From: an uncultured Oscillospiraceae bacterium
Lineage (GTDB): Bacteria; Bacillota; Clostridia; Oscillospirales; Ruminococcaceae
Direction: 5' to 3'
DNA: 8,284 bases
Assembly (NCBI GenBank): GCA_900543295.1
Contig: UQQY01000101.1
Span: 1 to 8,284, forward strand
This document shows positions 5,914-8,284 of this stretch, piece after piece. Made by a program: the position numbers and the translations under genes. The notes under the pieces were generated by a model, which saw only the letters and a list, made by a program, of their open reading frames with translations, did not search any database and had not been told where the DNA came from. Position 1 is the first letter of the stretch. Each line of letters begins with the position of its first letter.

Positions 5914-6630
5914 TTGAAAATCGGTGTTTTATGCGATATTCATGGAAATCTGCCTGCACTTGAGGCAGTGATACGCGCACTTACAGCGCGCGGCTGCAAC
6001 GAAATAATTGGAACGGGCGACGTGCTGACCATCGGTCCGGAGTCTGTTGCATGTCTGCATCTGCTGCAAAGACTTCCAAACTTTTGTATGGTAAGCGGTA
6101 ATCATGAGCGGTGCTTTGACCACGGTTTTGCGCCGCCATATCCCTCTCATATGCTGGAACATGAAGCCGCGCACCATCAATTCGTTTACGACCGTTTAAG
6201 CGAAGCGGACAGGCAATGGCTCCGCGCTTTGCCAAGGCGGATGGAACGGCGGTTCGACTGCGGCTCCAGTACTGTGACGGTTTTATTTGTGCACTATCCG
6301 ATGGACAGGGAGGGCGCATTTCTGCCAAATTTCAGGATTACACCGGAGGCAATGGACCGGGCCTTTGCCGGAGAAGCCGCAGATGTGGTATTCTATGGGC
6401 ACGATCACATATACGGCGACTGCGCAGGGGCGCGCCGGTATATAAACCCCGGCCCGCTTGGCTGTCCGGGAGACGGATCGACTGCTCCCGCCGCCATTTT
6501 TGAAACAAGCGAAAATGGATGGCGGATTGAGCGGATAGAAGTACCGTATGACAAGGCGGAGACGGTGCGGCGGCTTCAGCAAATTCGCACGCCGGATTGG
6601 AAAGAAGTCATCGGCTGGTTTTACGAATAG
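5914..6630 (+). CDS. calcineurin-like metallophosphoesterase, YfcE-type
   Basis: This is a predicted cytoplasmic two-metal phosphoesterase that hydrolyses phosphate mono- or diesters; the substrate cannot be inferred. From the TTG start it has 238 residues. All family metal motifs are in order: D8-x-H10 in CDIHGN, GTGD 33-36 followed by VLTIGP, SGNHE 61-65, H127 in LFVHYP, and GHDH 162-165. It ends with the usual Y-I-N-P-G-P-L-G turn. GHDH replaces the more common GHTH of YfcE-like members, and the metal-binding histidines are kept. I chose TTG 5914 because AGGAG (5901-5905) sits 8 bases upstream and the product then begins MKIGVLCDIHGN, as the family normally does. An ATG at 5881 in the same frame would add 11 lysine-rich residues and has no ribosome site. 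It diverges from the Ca-ATPase and precedes the amidohydrolase by 202 bp on the same strand; a shared transcript is possible but not shown. Confidence 0.88.
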   Translation: MKIGVLCDIHGNLPALEAVIRALTARGCNEIIGTGDVLTIGPESVACLHLLQRLPNFCMVSGNHERCFDHGFAPPYPSHMLEHEAAHHQFVYDRLSEADRQWLRALPRRMERRFDCGSSTVTVLFVHYPMDREGAFLPNFRITPEAMDRAFAGEAADVVFYGHDHIYGDCAGARRYINPGPLGCPGDGSTAPAAIFETSENGWRIERIEVPYDKAETVRRLQQIRTPDWKEVIGWFYE

Positions 6631-6718
6631 ACAAGATCCTCCAGTCCACAGCACAATAAATACATATTGAATTTTTCATATCAAAATATACGTATAGTAG
6701 ATTTTAAAACAGTGCCAT

Positions 6719-6832
6719 ACAGGATAACTTCCGCGAAACTTCCCGCCCTTTTCCGGTTCCACTGATAAGAGGCGCAATTCGGGGCATCCTGTTTGTAAAG
6801 GAAAACGTATTCCTTGAAAAAGGAGCGGAAGT
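6719..6832 (+). promoter_or_regulatory. structured leader of the amidohydrolase gene
   Basis: The 202-base gap 6631-6832 holds no gene and no promoter that I can defend. TTCCTT (6810-6815) can pair with AAGGAA (6798-6803, loop AACGTA). Its TCCTT part can instead pair with AAGGA (6820-6824, loop GAAA), which is part of the AAGGAG ribosome site 7 bases before the ATG. The two hairpins exclude each other, so the ribosome site could be hidden or exposed. A longer-range 7-bp pairing also exists: ACAGGAT (6719-6725) with ATCCTGT (6786-6792). I do not recognise a known riboswitch class. The stems are short and could be fortuitous. Confidence 0.35.
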
Positions 6833-8284
6833 ATGCATACTATCCTATATACAGGCGGAAAAATTCTGCCGCTCGATACGGATGCGGCCTGTGAAGCAAT
6901 GGCAGTGCGGGACGGACGCATTCTATATGCCGGAAGCGAAGAAGACGTGCGCACGGCGGCCGGAAAGGACGCAGAGGTTTTCGATTTGGAGGGCGACGTG
7001 CTGATGCCGTCCTTTATAGACGCGCACAGCCATCTTACGGCCTTTGCCTCGACTTTGCGGCTGGTACCGCTTGGTGGATGCAAATCGTTTGAAAGCGTTG
7101 CGGAAAAACTGCGGGAGCGCTGTAAAGGGACATCACCTGACGAGTGGATTATCGGGTTCGGCTACGACCACAACGAGCTGAAAGAGAAACACCATCCGGA
7201 CAAAGCACTTTTGAATGCAGTTTCCGATATGCATCCAATCATGATTTCGCATGCATCCGGCCATATGGGCGTGGTCAACACGCCCGCACTTAGACTCCTG
7301 CATATCGACGAACACACAAAGGAGCCGGCAGGCGGAAAAATCGGACGGAATCCGGACGGACAGCCGAACGGCTATTTAGAGGAGCAGGCTTTTATCCAGT
7401 GCTCGGATAAAATCCCGCAGCCCAGTGAGGAAGAACAGCTTTGCCTGCTGAAAAAAGCGCAGGAGGCGTACTTTTCTTACGGCATTACAACCGTTCAGGA
7501 TGGAAAAACCGGACAGGCGGAATTCAATCTGCTCAAAAAGGCGGCACAGCGTGGAATCCTCTCCTCAGATGTGATTGCATACGCCGATATGACGACGTCG
7601 CCAGACCTGCTCTGTGAAAATCCGGATTACCGCGGACAGTATTTCGGCCATCTGAAGCTTGGCGGATACAAGCTTTTTTTAGACGGGTCGCCGCAGGGCG
7701 GAACCGCGTGGATGGAAGCGCCGTATCGAAACGCGCCGGACGGCTACCGCGGATATCCGGCTATAGAGGACGGGGAGCTGTATTCCCTGCTTTCGCGCGC
7801 AGTAGCTGAAAACGCTCAGATACTGGCGCATGTGAACGGCGACGCCGCATGCCGGCAGTATATCGAAACGTATCAAAAAGCATATGACCCGCAAAGAGAT
7901 ATTCGGCCGGTGTTGATTCACGCGCAGTTTCTTCGGCCGGATCAGCTCCCTGCGGTACGGGCGCTTCGCATGATCCCATCCTTTTTTGCGGCGCACGTCT
8001 ATCACTGGGGCGACGTGCACATCGAAAACTTCGGATTGAAGCGCGCCGCTCGGATCAGCCCGCTTGCGTCCGCCCTGCGCGAAGGAATTCCGTTCACGCT
8101 GCATCAGGACACGCCTGTAATTGCACCTGACATGTTCGAAACCATATGGTGCGCGGCAAACCGCATGACCAAAAAAGGCGTGCTGCTCGGCGCGGAAGAG
8201 CGAATCGGCGTTTATGAGGCACTGCGCGCCGTTACGGCAAACGCGGCATATCAATACCATGAGGAAGCGGAAAAGGGGACGCTT
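6833..8284 (+). CDS. YtcJ/AepA-type amidohydrolase, 3' end outside the window
   Basis: The frame stays open from the ATG at 6833 to the window end: 484 residues, no stop yet, so the gene is incomplete here and a little short of the usual 520-560. It is a metal-dependent hydrolase of the Amidohydro_3 group (YtcJ/AepA), a cytoplasmic TIM-barrel enzyme that cleaves C-N bonds; the true substrate of most members is unknown. Seen in order: the N-terminal beta domain (VRDGRILYAGS), MPSFIDAHSHL with metal ligands H65 and H67, HASGHMGVVN (H140, H144), GITTVQDG, KLFLDGSPQGG (K280, D284), AHVNGDAA (H333, D337), VLIHAQF (H363), FFAAHVYHWGD (H388) and HQDTPV (D426). All expected active-site positions are present, so the enzyme should be active. 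Start choice is firm: AAGGAG at 6820-6825, 7 bases upstream. It follows the phosphoesterase on the same strand. Confidence 0.92.
   Translation, partial: MHTILYTGGKILPLDTDAACEAMAVRDGRILYAGSEEDVRTAAGKDAEVFDLEGDVLMPSFIDAHSHLTAFASTLRLVPLGGCKSFESVAEKLRERCKGTSPDEWIIGFGYDHNELKEKHHPDKALLNAVSDMHPIMISHASGHMGVVNTPALRLLHIDEHTKEPAGGKIGRNPDGQPNGYLEEQAFIQCSDKIPQPSEEEQLCLLKKAQEAYFSYGITTVQDGKTGQAEFNLLKKAAQRGILSSDVIAYADMTTSPDLLCENPDYRGQYFGHLKLGGYKLFLDGSPQGGTAWMEAPYRNAPDGYRGYPAIEDGELYSLLSRAVAENAQILAHVNGDAACRQYIETYQKAYDPQRDIRPVLIHAQFLRPDQLPAVRALRMIPSFFAAHVYHWGDVHIENFGLKRAARISPLASALREGIPFTLHQDTPVIAPDMFETIWCAANRMTKKGVLLGAEERIGVYEALRAVTANAAYQYHEEAEKGTL

Noticed and set aside
6660..6700. TTGAAT (6667-6672) and TATAGT (6693-6698) as a promoter for the amidohydrolase
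   Set aside because: The spacer is 20 bases, too long for a normal promoter, and no better pair was found in the gap.
6719..6832. A known riboswitch (purine, cobalamin, ykkC/guanidine, preQ1, THF or fluoride type)
   Set aside because: None of the conserved core strings of these classes that I remember is present; only short local pairings can be seen.
7679..8260. A 193-residue open frame on the minus strand
   Set aside because: It is antisense to the amidohydrolase, which has a ribosome site and every active-site motif. The minus-strand product has no recognisable features.

Overview
The window looks like a chromosomal segment of a low-to-mid GC Firmicute, most likely a gut-type Clostridium relative. 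The grounds are RHS-core wording typical of Clostridia, strong AAGGAG-type ribosome sites, GTG and TTG starts supported by those sites, and families common in that group. The assignment is an inference from style, not from a marker gene. No RNA gene, CRISPR array, insertion sequence or origin was seen.

Left edge (1-1082): the 3' end of a decayed RHS (YD-repeat) gene. Positions 82-338 hold broken RHS core with an in-frame stop. From 339 an open frame carries the end of the RHS core, a hydrophobic pre-toxin stretch and an AT-rich variable C-terminal tip. No immunity gene follows it; the tip runs convergently into the next gene and overlaps it.

Centre-left (1054-3064): a small regulated unit. 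An 82-residue membrane protein and a YoaK/DUF1275 membrane protein lie 6 bp apart on the minus strand. A LysR-family regulator diverges from them. The two promoters between them share overlapping -10 elements, which suggests that the regulator controls both itself and the membrane pair. The regulator ends in a strong 15-bp hairpin terminator.

Centre (3099-5759): one large minus-strand gene for a P-type (P2A, SERCA-like) calcium-transporting ATPase. It has all catalytic motifs and apparently all main Ca2+ ligands, an unusual Pro/Ala/Lys/Gln-rich N-terminal extension, and a Pro-to-Cys change in the PEGLPA motif.

Right (5881-8284): a divergent metallophosphoesterase gene, probably starting at TTG, and then, 202 bp downstream on the same strand, a YtcJ/AepA-type metal-dependent amidohydrolase that is cut by the window end. 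The leader of the amidohydrolase contains two mutually exclusive short hairpins that could hide or expose its ribosome binding site.

The window does not show a clear new defence or mobile system. The best candidates for something undescribed are the LysR / 82-residue protein / YoaK membrane module and the orphan RHS tip.
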